DNA of 64,000 nucleotides from Oscillospiraceae bacterium (GCA_022846095.1 AP025583.1:4117279-4181278); one strand, 5' to 3'. Positions 34,644 to 42,683 are shown, counted from the first letter of the stretch. Made by a program: numbers and translations. The notes: generated by a model not told the origin, from the letters alone.

Positions 34644-35019
34644 TTTGATTTTCCTCCTTCCCGCTGGTGTCTTCTACGGGGTCCGCCGCAACGAAAAGCC
34701 GCCACTCAAACTCACTGATCTGCCGATTGATGGACTCAATGGCAGCGGAGCTGAGCGGTGGATCGAACAGTAATCGAACCTTCATGTAGACATAGGATTT
34801 GACTAAGGAAAAGATGTTCGGCTTATCCGTAATGAAAGCGGACCAGGTGTCATCCTTTCCTGAAATAGAGAAACCATTGGCAGGCCCGACGCCCATTTGC
34901 GTCAGGATCGAAAACACGCTGTTGATGTGCATGATGATGTCGGCATCAAAGTGCGTATAATTCTCGTCGATGCCCAACAGTTTCTTGATGGACGTCAAGA
35001 TGCTTTCGGAAATCTCCAT
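34633..35019 (-). CDS. gp6-like head-tail connector
   Basis: 128 residues. ESILTSIKKLLGIDENYTHFD, DIIMHINSVFSILTQMGVGP, SLVKSYVYMKVRLLFDPP and INRQISEFEWRL match the phage gp6-like connector family, a helical adaptor that docks under the portal. It is located among terminase genes instead of after the capsid gene, which is a less common order. Confidence 0.8.
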   Translation of the reverse strand: MEISESILTSIKKLLGIDENYTHFDADIIMHINSVFSILTQMGVGPANGFSISGKDDTWSAFITDKPNIFSLVKSYVYMKVRLLFDPPLSSAAIESINRQISEFEWRLFVAADPVEDTSGKEENQNGE

Positions 35020-35029
35020 AGCGACCTCC

Positions 35030-35242
35030 TCACCGGCGGACTGCGATGAACTTCTTCATGCAGTATCCCTGAACTCCGTCAGAGGTGAAAACTTTGTAGA
35101 ATCCTTCGGTCGACCCGTCCACGTCGACTGTAACTTTGGTCAGCAGAGTAATAACCTTGATGACTTTGGAATTTGCCCTCGGCTCTTGATAAATGGCCGC
35201 TCTCAGGCAATCGGTCACAACACCGGCAACATGATTTTGCAC
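35030..35242 (-). CDS. SH3-like small protein
   Basis: 70 residues, GTG start at 35242 with AAGGAGG upstream. VIKVITLLTKVTVDVDGSTE, GFYKVFTSDGVQGYCMKKFI is a bacterial SH3-type fold with the closing GYCMKKF strand. Such proteins sit in the head region of many Clostridia phages. It may bind peptide or cell-wall ligands; role unknown. Confidence 0.7.
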   Translation of the reverse strand: MQNHVAGVVTDCLRAAIYQEPRANSKVIKVITLLTKVTVDVDGSTEGFYKVFTSDGVQGYCMKKFIAVRR

Positions 35243-35257
35243 ACCGAGTCCTCCTTC

Positions 35258-35674
35258 CTACTTTTTCCACGGGCAGGTATCATTGGGCCTGCGCGTAATC
35301 GGTTCTTTGAACAGAAGATTTTCGTCGCCATAATGGATGGCCTGATGGGTTTCATGAATTGTGGTGATCAAAAACTCAGGGTCAAGAATCAAACCTTTTC
35401 GGTCCCGAATATCCTCCGGGCTGATCGGGTTCATGTGATGGATAAGCGGTCGGCGATAAATCTCCCGACCGGCAATCCCCAGGTCGCACCCCATATCTCT
35501 GGCAATCACAACGTCACGGATCTGCTTCCACTCCGGGGAGCGGTAAAAGACTTGGTTCATATACCGGTCGAAACCAAACGTCTCTTTTCCAACAATGCCA
35601 TCCAAACGGAGATAGCGGTAGCGCTCTTCAAATGTAGGGAGAAGGATCAATTCCGAGTAACATCTAATACCCAT
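35258..35674 (-). CDS. HNH endonuclease beside terminase
   Basis: 138 residues. The start at 35674 (MGIRCYSELILLPTF) has AGGAGG 7 bases upstream and overlaps the small terminase end by 11 bases. SPEWKQIRDVVIARDMGCDL, IYRRPLIHHMNPISPEDI and FLITTIHETHQAIHYGDENL give the HNH fold (IHHMNP as the core, TTIHETHQAIHY as the final H motif). HNH proteins next to terminase stimulate cos cleavage in HK97-type phages. Confidence 0.85.
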   Translation of the reverse strand: MGIRCYSELILLPTFEERYRYLRLDGIVGKETFGFDRYMNQVFYRSPEWKQIRDVVIARDMGCDLGIAGREIYRRPLIHHMNPISPEDIRDRKGLILDPEFLITTIHETHQAIHYGDENLLFKEPITRRPNDTCPWKK

Positions 35675-36005
35675 CTTCGTCCTCCTCGTCCTGACCGCTG
35701 TATCGCTTGAAAGCAGCCATGGCCTTCTCATAAAGTTCGTCCATCCTGACTCCGGACTTATACGCCTCGGTCTTTGCCTGGACCAGCTCCACCTCTTTGG
35801 CAAGCCGCTCATTTTCCAAGCGCGCTCTGGTAGTTCCAAGTTTCAGGATCGTAGTAACCTCTTGTGAAGAGGCCGTCCCTTCCAGCAGCCGTTTCTCGAC
35901 CAGACTAACGGCCAAGTCGATCAGTTGGTTCTCTCTGGCCTCCGGTGTCAAGGCGGCCCGGCGTTTCCTTGGCTGAGTGCCCGAAGGTTTGATCGCTTTT
36001 GCCAC
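35664..36005 (-). CDS. terS: Terminase small subunit-like protein
   Basis: 113 residues. GTG at 36005 has AGGAGG 8 bases upstream. A basic disordered start (SGTQPRKRRAALTPEAREN) leads to helical segments (LIDLAVSLVEKRLLEGTAS, QEVTTILKLGTTRARLENER, LAKEVELVQAKTEAY) and an acidic end. Layout and location before HNH and terminase large support TerS; the DNA-binding helix-turn-helix is not obvious. It would recognise the packaging site, perhaps the inverted repeat just upstream. Confidence 0.72.
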   Translation of the reverse strand: MAKAIKPSGTQPRKRRAALTPEARENQLIDLAVSLVEKRLLEGTASSQEVTTILKLGTTRARLENERLAKEVELVQAKTEAYKSGVRMDELYEKAMAAFKRYSGQDEEDEDGY

Positions 36006-36058
36006 GCTTGACACCTCCTCTCGCTAAGAATTGTGGCAGTTGCTATGGCGTTTGAAAT

Positions 36059-36245
36059 GGTTTGGGGCGGCATTTGAAGAAGCCCACATAAGCAGATTTG
36101 TGATAAGTGGAGAAAAACACGTGGCGTCCGTGGGCAATGGAGGTAATGCACTGCGCAACAGCCAAAAAGGAGGTTTGGTGGACGAAAAGAGTCTCTTATC
36201 AACAATATCTACCTTGTGGGCTTGTTCAAATGCCGCCCCAAAACC
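36059..36245. repeat. Large imperfect inverted repeat upstream of terS (candidate packaging site)
   Basis: Left arm 36059-36106 and right arm 36194-36245 are reverse complements with a core of about 30 bases (TTTGGGGCGGCATTTGAA, then AAGCCCACA) carrying one substitution, extended to about 50 bases with a few more changes. About 90 bases lie between. The 36006-36459 gap has no convincing gene; small frames on both strands just read through the arms. Location beside terS suggests a cos/pac site or regulatory cruciform. Confidence 0.7.
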
Positions 36246-36401
36246 GAAGCCATTTTTCAAAAATATCCCCCGGAGAATTTTCAAAGGCCACCGCGATGCA
36301 TAGGGGGTGCCATTTTGGAGAGGTCCCCCTATACCCTTTTCATGTGTTTGGAGCCCTATAATCAGCCGTCGTTAAGGTAAAATTCCTCAAAAATGACAAA
36401 A

Positions 36402-36436
36402 AGAAATGCGCTCTGAATCAGAGAACATTTCTTTTC
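36402..36436 (-). terminator. Rho-independent terminator
   Basis: AGAAATGcgCTCT pairs with AGAGaaCATTTCT (36402-36432) and is followed on the minus strand by TTTTTGTC. It ends the RNA polymerase-like operon before the terminase region. Confidence 0.75.
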
Positions 36437-36459
36437 CCAGTTTTATGGGCTTTTTGTGG

Positions 36460-36723
36460 TCACATGGTCGTCGCGGGCTCGGGTTTCAGCGTTCGCTTCA
36501 CCTTTTTGTAGATACCCAGGGGGTCGTACTTGATGATGTCGTTGATGGCTCGCTCGATTTCTTCCATGTTCTCCTGCTCAGAGAGCTGATCGGAAGTACG
36601 GGCGATGCGCGCTAAGAAAGCGCAGGAGTGATACCCGTTGTCTTCGTCGAACCGATACCAGGCTTCATACTGGGTAAAAGGGTCATACGGGTTGTCGGTC
36701 GTTGTAAGCATACACGTTTCCAT
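36460..36723 (-). CDS. Unknown 87-aa protein
   Basis: Starts METCMLTTTDNPYDPFTQYE with AGGAAGTGA upstream, 18 bases after the RNA polymerase-like gene. YRFDEDNGYHSCAFLARIAR is followed by an acidic helix and a basic tail. No domain recognised; probably co-transcribed with the polymerase-like gene and last before a terminator. Confidence 0.65.
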   Translation of the reverse strand: METCMLTTTDNPYDPFTQYEAWYRFDEDNGYHSCAFLARIARTSDQLSEQENMEEIERAINDIIKYDPLGIYKKVKRTLKPEPATTM

Positions 36724-36741
36724 TCGCTCTCACTTCCTTTC

Positions 36742-39462
36742 TTACTCATTGAGATACTTGGAAACAACAGAAGATGAAAGGTTCAAAGCATCGGCGATCT
36801 CGGCATTAGTGCAGCCAGAGTTTGCCATCGCCTTGATCCGGTTGATGCGAGCTTCAGACAGTTGCGTCGATGCTCTTGGAGTTGCACGGGCGCGAACAAC
36901 ATCAGGATCGGCATAGCGAAGGATCTCTTTCAAAGTTGTGTCAGAGATCGCGCCAGCCTGAATTGCTTCCCATTCGCCATCAGAGATTGTAATTCGTGTT
37001 CCTTTTCCGCTTGCGCCAGTAGCAACATGAGCATCGCTGATTGCGGCACGACGAATCTTAGAGATCTCGTCTTTGTCGGTGACATTGTTGGCCTGAATCT
37101 TTGCCTTTACCTGGGCATTGGCGATACGCTGAGCCTCACGTTCACGAGGGGCGTTAAGCTGAGCCGTCTTCAGGGCGCTGGTCAGTCTGGTAACTTCAGG
37201 AGCATAAGCCTTTGCTGCACTTGCATTGCGCACCAAAGTAGGCGTCGCCAAGTATTCCAGTCTCGCACGATTGGCGAGCGCCTTCATACGGTTAGCGTAA
37301 TCAGCATAAGCGTCCTCCTGAACAGTACCGGAAGACAGGGTTCGGATGTCGTCGGTCTTCTCCAAAAGTTTGATTTGCGTTGTGGCAGGAACGGTTTTCC
37401 CAGTCTTCGGGTCTACATAGGTTCGACCAGATTCCTTGTAGATGACCTTACCTGTCTCCCTGTCGATACGACCGCTACCCTGACGCTCCGGAACAGAAAC
37501 ATTCTGCTTTCTCCGAGAGAGCAGAGTAGAGGCCCCACCCACTTCCTTACCAGTTTCAGGATCTATGTAGCCCTGCCACCGTTTCCGAAGGGTGGGGATG
37601 TCGTTCTCGATCTCAGACCGCTTGTAGTCCAGCTTGTGCTTGGCCGCGTCGATAACGACCATGCTATGCTTGACAGCCTTAGTGATTTCTTCCTCGGGGG
37701 CTCCTTTTAAGGTCATATCCGTGATCAGGTTGGAGATCTTACCCATCTCTATCTGGGTGGCTGCTTTTGAGAGGAGCCGGACGCCGGTCTTCCCCTCGGT
37801 GGAGTATTCGACTTTTGGGTCGAAGTCCTTCAAACCATCCAGGGCGGGGGTGGATTTTACCGATACCTTCCCGCCCACAGGGATGACAACTACCTGGTCG
37901 CCGTCAAAGTCAGCCCCGGAGAGCCGCTCCGCCACCTTTGGATTGATACCGACGGCGTCACGGATGTTCTTGCCTAGAATCGAGATCGCTGACTGATTTT
38001 TGTTGTTGACTGTCAACTCAGGGATCTCAAAAGTACCCCCATGGGGGTAGCGAATCAAGACGACCTTCTCTCCATTCCGATAGTTAGGGGCATAGATCTC
38101 CGTCTCCTTCATTTTTGTGATGGGGAGGATCACTTGCGTACTCTGCCGGGGGAGAGCGGCCGCTTTCAGGTGAACAACAGCGGAATCGCACTCGTCCGCA
38201 AAGTCCATCAGCAATTTCCGCTTGATGGTGGGGTTATTCAGGGAGCGGATCTCGTCGAATTCATCAGCGGCATCGGCGTAAGTCAGGTCAAGCTGCTTCT
38301 GAATCAGCTTGATAGGCTGCTTGGAAAGAAACTGGGAGGACAGGTTCTTACTCATTTTGTCCCAGTCCCCCTCCTCCTTCAGCTTGTTGATAGCTGACAG
38401 AGATTTCTTCTCTCCAGTGATGGGGTCCGTGTACTTGCCATTGGGGTCGGGGTAGTAGCTCTGACCATTGGCCTTGATGAACGCGCCGAAAGGATTATCA
38501 GGATCGTCCTGAATCTTCTTCATAACATCCATCTTTGGCGTGCCCGAATGCTTGTTCGTGTTGAACACGATGTCGGCGCCATCCGGCATGTCGTCAGAGT
38601 ACATGGCCATGCCTTTCAGATAGTGGGTTCCATCTACAAGGATACGAACCTGGGCATAGTGGGAACCCCCCAAATCGAGGTCGGCCACACCACGGCGAAG
38701 TTCGATGACGCCATCCTTAGAGGTGCCACCTTCATCACCATAACGGATCTTCACCCGGCTGGAGTCAATGCTGGCCGGATACTCCCGTTTATCCCAGGAT
38801 GCACCCCCATCGGCAGAGTGATAGTCGCCGACCGACTTGATGATGTCTAAGTTCTGGTAGGCGTCACGCTGCTCAATGTCGGGCACGGAGATAACGGGAG
38901 TGATGGTTCGCTTCTTCGGATCGTTCACCTGGGGGACGCCAACGCCATAGCGGTTGTAGCCCTCAGTTTCCAGAATGAACAATGCTTCCTGGAGCACGCC
39001 TTTGGAAACGCCGAGCTGCTGCTCCACGCCCTCGCCCACGTCAAGAGCACCTTTGACCGCCAACTCCTTCTTTAGAGCCTCAGCGGTGGCAAGGGCCTTG
39101 TTCTTATTACTGGCTGTATTCTCGTTGAGCAGGGCACGGACAGAGGAGTCATTGTTGTAACCCATGATCTTGGCGATCTCGTCCAGCGTTTTTCCCTCTT
39201 CCCGAAGGGACTTGGCTCGCTCAGCCTGCAAGGCACGCCGCTCATGTTTCGCCACGCGAACCTGCATGCGGAGGTCAGTGGTGGACATCTTCAGTTCCTC
39301 GGCAATTTCCTTTTGAGATTTACCGAGCGCTTCAAGCTCCTCCACACGGGCCAGGAAGTCTCCGCCGTGTTGGTAAGGGTTCTCGCCAGAACCCCAGGGG
39401 TAGCGCCCAGAGCGCCTCTTGACGCCATAGTGCATCAAAATATCGTCCACAATGGGGTCCAT
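36742..39462 (-). CDS. Two-barrel RNA polymerase-like protein (DFDGD), YonO/crAss type
   Basis: 906 residues with AGGAGG upstream of ATG 39462. The sequence AERLSGADFDGDQVVVIPV places DFDGD at residues 518-522, the metal-binding loop of multisubunit RNA polymerase beta-prime and of phage one-chain relatives (YonO, crAss-like virion polymerase). Upstream, VVLIRYPHGGTFEIPELTV and GKNIRDAVGINPKVAER fit the pre-loop barrel; downstream, KAATQIEMGKISNLITDMTL and AKHKLDYKR also fit. Helix-turn-helix segments flank the core: KSQKEIAEELKMSTTDLRMQ, KTLDEIAKIMGY, and C-terminal CTNAEIADALNLSSSVVSKY. The start (DDILMHYGVKRRSGRYPWGS) resembles the tag of head proteins. It may transcribe a gene class or enter the cell with DNA. 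Confidence 0.82.
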   Translation of the reverse strand: MDPIVDDILMHYGVKRRSGRYPWGSGENPYQHGGDFLARVEELEALGKSQKEIAEELKMSTTDLRMQVRVAKHERRALQAERAKSLREEGKTLDEIAKIMGYNNDSSVRALLNENTASNKNKALATAEALKKELAVKGALDVGEGVEQQLGVSKGVLQEALFILETEGYNRYGVGVPQVNDPKKRTITPVISVPDIEQRDAYQNLDIIKSVGDYHSADGGASWDKREYPASIDSSRVKIRYGDEGGTSKDGVIELRRGVADLDLGGSHYAQVRILVDGTHYLKGMAMYSDDMPDGADIVFNTNKHSGTPKMDVMKKIQDDPDNPFGAFIKANGQSYYPDPNGKYTDPITGEKKSLSAINKLKEEGDWDKMSKNLSSQFLSKQPIKLIQKQLDLTYADAADEFDEIRSLNNPTIKRKLLMDFADECDSAVVHLKAAALPRQSTQVILPITKMKETEIYAPNYRNGEKVVLIRYPHGGTFEIPELTVNNKNQSAISILGKNIRDAVGINPKVAERLSGADFDGDQVVVIPVGGKVSVKSTPALDGLKDFDPKVEYSTEGKTGVRLLSKAATQIEMGKISNLITDMTLKGAPEEEITKAVKHSMVVIDAAKHKLDYKRSEIENDIPTLRKRWQGYIDPETGKEVGGASTLLSRRKQNVSVPERQGSGRIDRETGKVIYKESGRTYVDPKTGKTVPATTQIKLLEKTDDIRTLSSGTVQEDAYADYANRMKALANRARLEYLATPTLVRNASAAKAYAPEVTRLTSALKTAQLNAPREREAQRIANAQVKAKIQANNVTDKDEISKIRRAAISDAHVATGASGKGTRITISDGEWEAIQAGAISDTTLKEILRYADPDVVRARATPRASTQLSEARINRIKAMANSGCTNAEIADALNLSSSVVSKYLNE

Positions 39463-39465
39463 GGC

Positions 39466-40023
39466 TTATTCCTCCTCTTCCTTGATACTGTTGATGATTT
39501 TGTCGAACGTAACAATGCGATCCATGATGGGGAAAATATCCTCGATGGTAGGCTTATGGTAGAGGATAGTGTCGTTCTGGTAAATACGCAGTTCCATCTC
39601 AATCTCGTTTGGTTTGTAGTCATACTCCAAACAGAAGAGGGCCGCGTAAACCATAAGCTGCTCCATGTGCGTTGGGGTCTCGCCGGTCTTCAAATCATGA
39701 ATCCGAAGAATGTCTTTCCGAAAGGAAATGGCATCGGCAGTTCCGAAACAGTTCGGGGAATAATATAGGATTTGCTCGGGGGTCATCTTGTACCCGATGG
39801 CGTCGTTCACATACATGTTCAACGTCTTCTGGGATTTGGGCAGTCGCTGACCCAGTTTGATGCACTGAGCCGCAAAAGCGTGAAGAGCCGTCCCGCGCTG
39901 AGCCGCCCGGTATTTGGCATAAGCATCGGCGATCTTCTCCTCTGAGTAATTGATCCAGTGATAACCACTGGCGCTAAGAAAGGCATGCTGCCCCTCAAGG
40001 TTGGAGTGTTTTGCGAAGTTCAT
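39466..40023 (-). CDS. PD-(D/E)XK (RecB/Cas4-type) nuclease
   Basis: 185 residues. ATG at 40023 has AAGGAGG 9 bases upstream and lies inside the VRR-NUC gene end. CFGTADAISFRKDILRIHDL then KTGETPTHMEQLMVYAAL carry the nuclease core: Asp in GTAD, Asp-x-Lys in HDLKTG, and the Q-x-x-x-Y motif of the RecB family. RGTALHAFAAQCIKLGQRLP supplies the early His. Likely acts in recombination or processing of DNA ends. Four bases separate its stop from the polymerase-like gene start. Confidence 0.85.
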   Translation of the reverse strand: MNFAKHSNLEGQHAFLSASGYHWINYSEEKIADAYAKYRAAQRGTALHAFAAQCIKLGQRLPKSQKTLNMYVNDAIGYKMTPEQILYYSPNCFGTADAISFRKDILRIHDLKTGETPTHMEQLMVYAALFCLEYDYKPNEIEMELRIYQNDTILYHKPTIEDIFPIMDRIVTFDKIINSIKEEEE

Positions 40024-40294
40024 CCAGCACTTCCTCCTTATTCTCCGGGGAAATGAATCTGGAGAAGGACATCTCATTCATCTTCCCAACATAATACTCT
40101 TGGTTCGGCTGTCTCTTAGCGCTTGCAGATTTCTTACACTCAAGGGAGGCCCATTTTTTGCCATAAAGAATGAGCAGGTCAGGGATGCCCTGGCGCTGGT
40201 TCATCTTGAAGACCATGCAGCCGGGGAAGATCGTTTTCAGATTGGCAATCAGCCTGTCCTGAAAACCGCTTTCCAGTCTCGCGCTTCTGGCCAT
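39995..40294 (-). CDS. VRR-NUC domain nuclease
   Basis: 99 residues; ATG at 40294 with AGGAGG 8 bases upstream. LIANLKTIFPGCMVFKMNQ, RQGIPDLLILYGKKWASLEC and KKSASAKRQPNQEYYVGKMN match stand-alone VRR-NUC proteins, with catalytic Asp in GIPD and E-x-K in LECKKS. These cut branched or four-way DNA in phages. It overlaps the following nuclease by 29 bases, so the two are probably made together. Confidence 0.88.
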   Translation of the reverse strand: MARSARLESGFQDRLIANLKTIFPGCMVFKMNQRQGIPDLLILYGKKWASLECKKSASAKRQPNQEYYVGKMNEMSFSRFISPENKEEVLDELRKTLQP

Positions 40295-40420
40295 GAAACA
40301 GGCCTCCTTTCTGATAAAAGTGATAGAAAGAATAGGATATGCGCGACATATCTCTCTCCTCTCCATAAAAGAGTCTGTTTTTTTCGCGGAAAGAAAAACC
40401 AGCCAAATATCAATCTGCGC

Positions 40421-40450
40421 AAAAGAAAAGAGCCGCTGTGTTAGCGGCTC
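40421..40450 (-). terminator. Rho-independent terminator
   Basis: GAGCCGCT (40430-40437) pairs with AGCGGCTC (40443-40450); the minus strand continues TTTTCTTTTGC. It lies after the 59-aa membrane protein gene. Confidence 0.85.
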
Positions 40451-40455
40451 AAATC

Positions 40456-40635
40456 TTATTCGATCGTAAATCCTATTTTTCGTTTCGGCTTACTATTTTC
40501 CTCAGCAATTTTCTCGACCTTCGGTTTACCAAACGATTGCCAGATCGTGGCGCCGGCAGCAGTTCCAATCGCCGCCACCATCGACGTGGTAAACGTCATA
40601 AGTAGTTGGGTCGGGGTTCCAAAGTTGAGTTTCAT
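40456..40635 (-). CDS. Small membrane protein, 59 aa
   Basis: ATG at 40635 with GGAGG 7 bases upstream is preferred over an open extension to 40728 that runs across a terminator hairpin. One hydrophobic helix (TFTTSMVAAIGTAAGATIW) is followed by a basic tail KPKVEKIAEENSKPKRK. Unknown function; common type in phage early regions. Confidence 0.65.
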   Translation of the reverse strand: MKLNFGTPTQLLMTFTTSMVAAIGTAAGATIWQSFGKPKVEKIAEENSKPKRKIGFTIE

Positions 40636-40671
40636 ACTATCGCCTCCCATAAAGGCGACTGCATTTTCGGC

Positions 40672-40711
40672 GGAAACGAAAAGAGCCGAGGCACCATCAG
40701 GCACCCCGGCT
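40672..40711 (-). terminator. Rho-independent terminator
   Basis: AGCCGAGG (40683-40690) pairs with CCCCGGCT (40704-40711) with one wobble; the minus strand continues CTTTTCGTTTCC. It separates the 41-aa membrane gene from the next one. Confidence 0.7.
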
Positions 40712-40738
40712 AAATTACAAATATCCATGTCGTGTTCA

Positions 40739-40864
40739 TCAGCTGTTGTTCCTCAAATACCGAATCAGAATCCAGATCAGCCAGAGACCTCCGGTACAAA
40801 AAGTGAGAATAACGTCCAGAATTAGTCCGGCCGTACTCCGTTTCTTTCCGCTATTCCTGCTCAT
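40739..40864 (-). CDS. Small membrane protein, 41 aa
   Basis: Starts MSRNSGKKRSTAGLILDV at 40864 with AAGGAGAG upstream. One hydrophobic helix with aromatic residues (VILTFCTGGLWLIWILIRYL) spans most of its length. The pattern GLILDVILTxxTGGLWLIWxLIRYLR is familiar from small phage and bacterial membrane proteins. It overlaps the PASTA-like gene end by 14 bases. Confidence 0.7.
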   Translation of the reverse strand: MSRNSGKKRSTAGLILDVILTFCTGGLWLIWILIRYLRNNS

Positions 40865-41435
40865 GGGAACTCTCCTTTCCAAGTTCTTTCTTTTTGTCAC
40901 GACGGATCATCTTCTCGACGCCGGCTCTTGCCTTGGCGGCAGTATCTCCCGCAACGGCTTTGGCGCGCTCCATCTGTTCGGCCCGCTTAACTGCGCGCTC
41001 CTGTTTCAAAGCGGCCTTCTGTTGCTCGGCCTCTTCAAATATCCGTCGACTCTCATTGATGACTTCCTGAGTCACATACTGAACAATGACCGTGTCACCC
41101 GGTTTCAACTTCGAGTTGGGTTTTCGGTCAGAGCCAACCACCTGGAGTTCAAAGCAGTCTTTGTATTTGACGCACGCATCCCGAAGGCGAACCTCGATGG
41201 ATAGCGCTTTCAGACCGCGGCTCTCCAAAAGTTCTTTGGCCTCGTCCAGTTTTAGAGGAAACTTCTTGGAACAGAGCTCGGGCATAAATATCAATTCTTC
41301 AGAAGGGCCAAGTTCTTCCTTTTTGGGAATCCGGTCGATAAGCTCGACGGCAAGCGGAGTCACTGCGCCGACAATTCCGGCGACAAGACCCAGCGTACCT
41401 CCGATATTACCGTTCGGCTTCTTTGGTTTGGCCAT
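40851..41435 (-). CDS. PASTA-like membrane-anchored protein
   Basis: 194 residues. A basic N-terminus is followed by a hydrophobic helix (LGLVAGIVGAVTPLAVELI), then a domain KFPLKLDEAKELLESRGLKA ... SKLKPGDTVIVQYVT, the PASTA-type layout of penicillin-binding proteins and Ser/Thr kinases. A long charged coiled coil closes the protein. In phages such proteins may touch the cell wall or membrane; role unknown. Probably the first gene of a unit led by the 41.6 kb region. Confidence 0.7.
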   Translation of the reverse strand: MAKPKKPNGNIGGTLGLVAGIVGAVTPLAVELIDRIPKKEELGPSEELIFMPELCSKKFPLKLDEAKELLESRGLKALSIEVRLRDACVKYKDCFELQVVGSDRKPNSKLKPGDTVIVQYVTQEVINESRRIFEEAEQQKAALKQERAVKRAEQMERAKAVAGDTAAKARAGVEKMIRRDKKKELGKESSHEQE

Positions 41436-41458
41436 CGGCTATCCCTCCTTTGGGCAAA

Positions 41459-41489
41459 ATAAAAGAGTGCGCCCCATGGAGAGACGCAC
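41459..41489 (-). terminator. Hairpin in the leader of the PASTA-like gene
   Basis: GTGCG (41467-41471) pairs with CGCAC (41485-41489), and the minus strand continues TCTTTTATTTTGCCC. It stands 24 bases upstream of the PASTA-like start, so it may be an attenuator rather than an operon end. Confidence 0.5.
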
Positions 41490-41628
41490 CCTTGCAAAAG
41501 CGTATCTCTCCATTGTTGCGACACAATCTCATATTAGCCTACGGGCATAACGAGTAAGAGAGAAAACACCTTTTGCCAAAGCATTTTCCCCGTAAGCTAA
41601 TAAATATATGAAACTGTGTCGTATTGCC

Positions 41629-41656
41629 AGTATAGCACACCTCCATCCATTTTGAA
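41629..41656 (-). promoter_or_regulatory. Candidate promoter reading left
   Basis: On the minus strand TTTCAA is followed after 17 bases by TATACT. The -10 box is good and the -35 box weak. It lies at the edge of the non-coding 41.4-42.2 kb region and would serve the PASTA-like gene and those after it. Confidence 0.4.
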
Positions 41657-41735
41657 AGAGGAACTTTGAGGGTTCGACCAGACTTCGGCTCCAAAACCGC
41701 AAATATCCACCGGAAACCCGCCAAAATTCCCTTGC

Positions 41736-42017
41736 TGGCCAGTTGGCCACTTTTTTTCGTCACTTATATAATTTTTAATATTTTTTTTTCGTATTTAAGT
41801 GAAGAGAAAAAGTGGGAAAGTGGCCAGAAAACCCGCAAACCCTTGGGGCGCAACGGTTTCAGCCTGGCCACTTTTGAAAATAAAAGTGGGCAGAAAGTGG
41901 GCAAATGGCCAGTTTTTCGCTATTTTCGGCCTTATTTTCATGCAAGATTTTGAAGATTTCTGGCCAGTTTCAAATTAAAAGTGGGCAAATGGCCAGTTTT
42001 CGGACTAAAAGTGGCCA
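41736..42017. repeat. Iteron-like TGGCCA repeats in an AT-rich non-coding region
   Basis: Eight TGGCCA palindromes (41736, 41744, 41821, 41865, 41906, 41961, 41990, 42012), several within the longer direct repeat AAAGTGGGCAAATGGCCAG. Between the second and third lies an 80-base A/T stretch with CACTTATA ... TATTTAAGTG. The whole gap 41436-42178 has no convincing gene. Iterated sites beside an AT-rich stretch are typical of a replication origin or of a multi-site regulator. Confidence 0.65.
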
Positions 42018-42038
42018 GCAAAATGGCCCAAAATCGAC

Positions 42039-42063
42039 CTGCTACTAACAGTAATAGTAGCAG
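42039..42063. other. Perfect 9-bp hairpin
   Basis: CTGCTACTA and TAGTAGCAG face each other across a 7-base loop at the end of the iteron region. There is no long T run on either side; it may be a protein-binding or structural element. Confidence 0.45.
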
Positions 42064-42178
42064 CTTTTGGCTCACTTTTCGGTCGAATCCTGCTGCAAAG
42101 TCGCCCACGTTCGTACCCTTCGATGCCCAGCTATACTGTTCTCACCCCAAAATATCAAGCTCTAGTCAGGCCTGTTTC

Positions 42179-42445
42179 TTAAAAGGCCCGCCGCTGGTAA
42201 GGCTGATTTCGAGGAGCCACCGGGACAAATTGGTAGCGAGGAGGGGATGAGCGAACCCGGCGATGAAGGGACATGCCGTACTTTTTAGGCGGCACCCCGT
42301 TGCGCTTGGGCCAGAGTTCATCGCTCTCGGCTAGGCCACGAAACATATCCTGGAGCGCCTGTGCGACGTTTTCCATTGCCTGGCCAAAGGCATTCCAGGC
42401 ATCCGCAATCTTCTGGACAACCGCCAGAGCCTCTTCCATGGTCAT
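42179..42445 (-). CDS. Unknown 88-aa helical protein
   Basis: ATG at 42445 with AGAGGTGA upstream. The first half is amphipathic helix (EALAVVQKIADAWNAFGQAM, ENVAQALQDMFRGLAES), the second half basic and Pro/Arg rich. No domain recognised. Last gene before the iteron region. Confidence 0.55.
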   Translation of the reverse strand: MTMEEALAVVQKIADAWNAFGQAMENVAQALQDMFRGLAESDELWPKRNGVPPKKYGMSLHRRVRSSPPRYQFVPVAPRNQPYQRRAF

Positions 42446-42458
42446 AAGTCGTCACCTC

Positions 42459-42677
42459 TCAAATATTGTTTTGGGATTTGGAAAAGCCTGCCCGCATATT
42501 GGTGTAACAGCAGTTGAGTGCCCTTAACAGGTTGTCGATCTGAGCCGTTCGGTCTACCTGAATCTTAACCGTCGGCTCCGGCAACGGTAAATATCCAAGC
42601 GCCTCCATCTGCTTATGGTCACAGATGGATACATGCGGACACGCCCTACATTTCGCCGCCAGTCTGGATAGGCCCAA
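42459..42677 (-). CDS. Small Cys-rich protein, 72 aa
   Basis: TTG start at 42677 with GGAGGTGA upstream. CRACPHVSICDHKQMEALGY has Cys and His spaced as in a small zinc-binding motif, followed by PEPTVKIQVDRTAQIDNLLR. A type often found in early regions of Firmicutes phages; function unknown. Confidence 0.65.
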   Translation of the reverse strand: MGLSRLAAKCRACPHVSICDHKQMEALGYLPLPEPTVKIQVDRTAQIDNLLRALNCCYTNMRAGFSKSQNNI

Positions 42678-42683
42678 AATTTA

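Noticed and set aside
36024-36303. Short frames on both strands across the inverted repeat before terS
   Set aside because: The two translations resemble each other only because they read the arms of the inverted repeat; no ribosome site.
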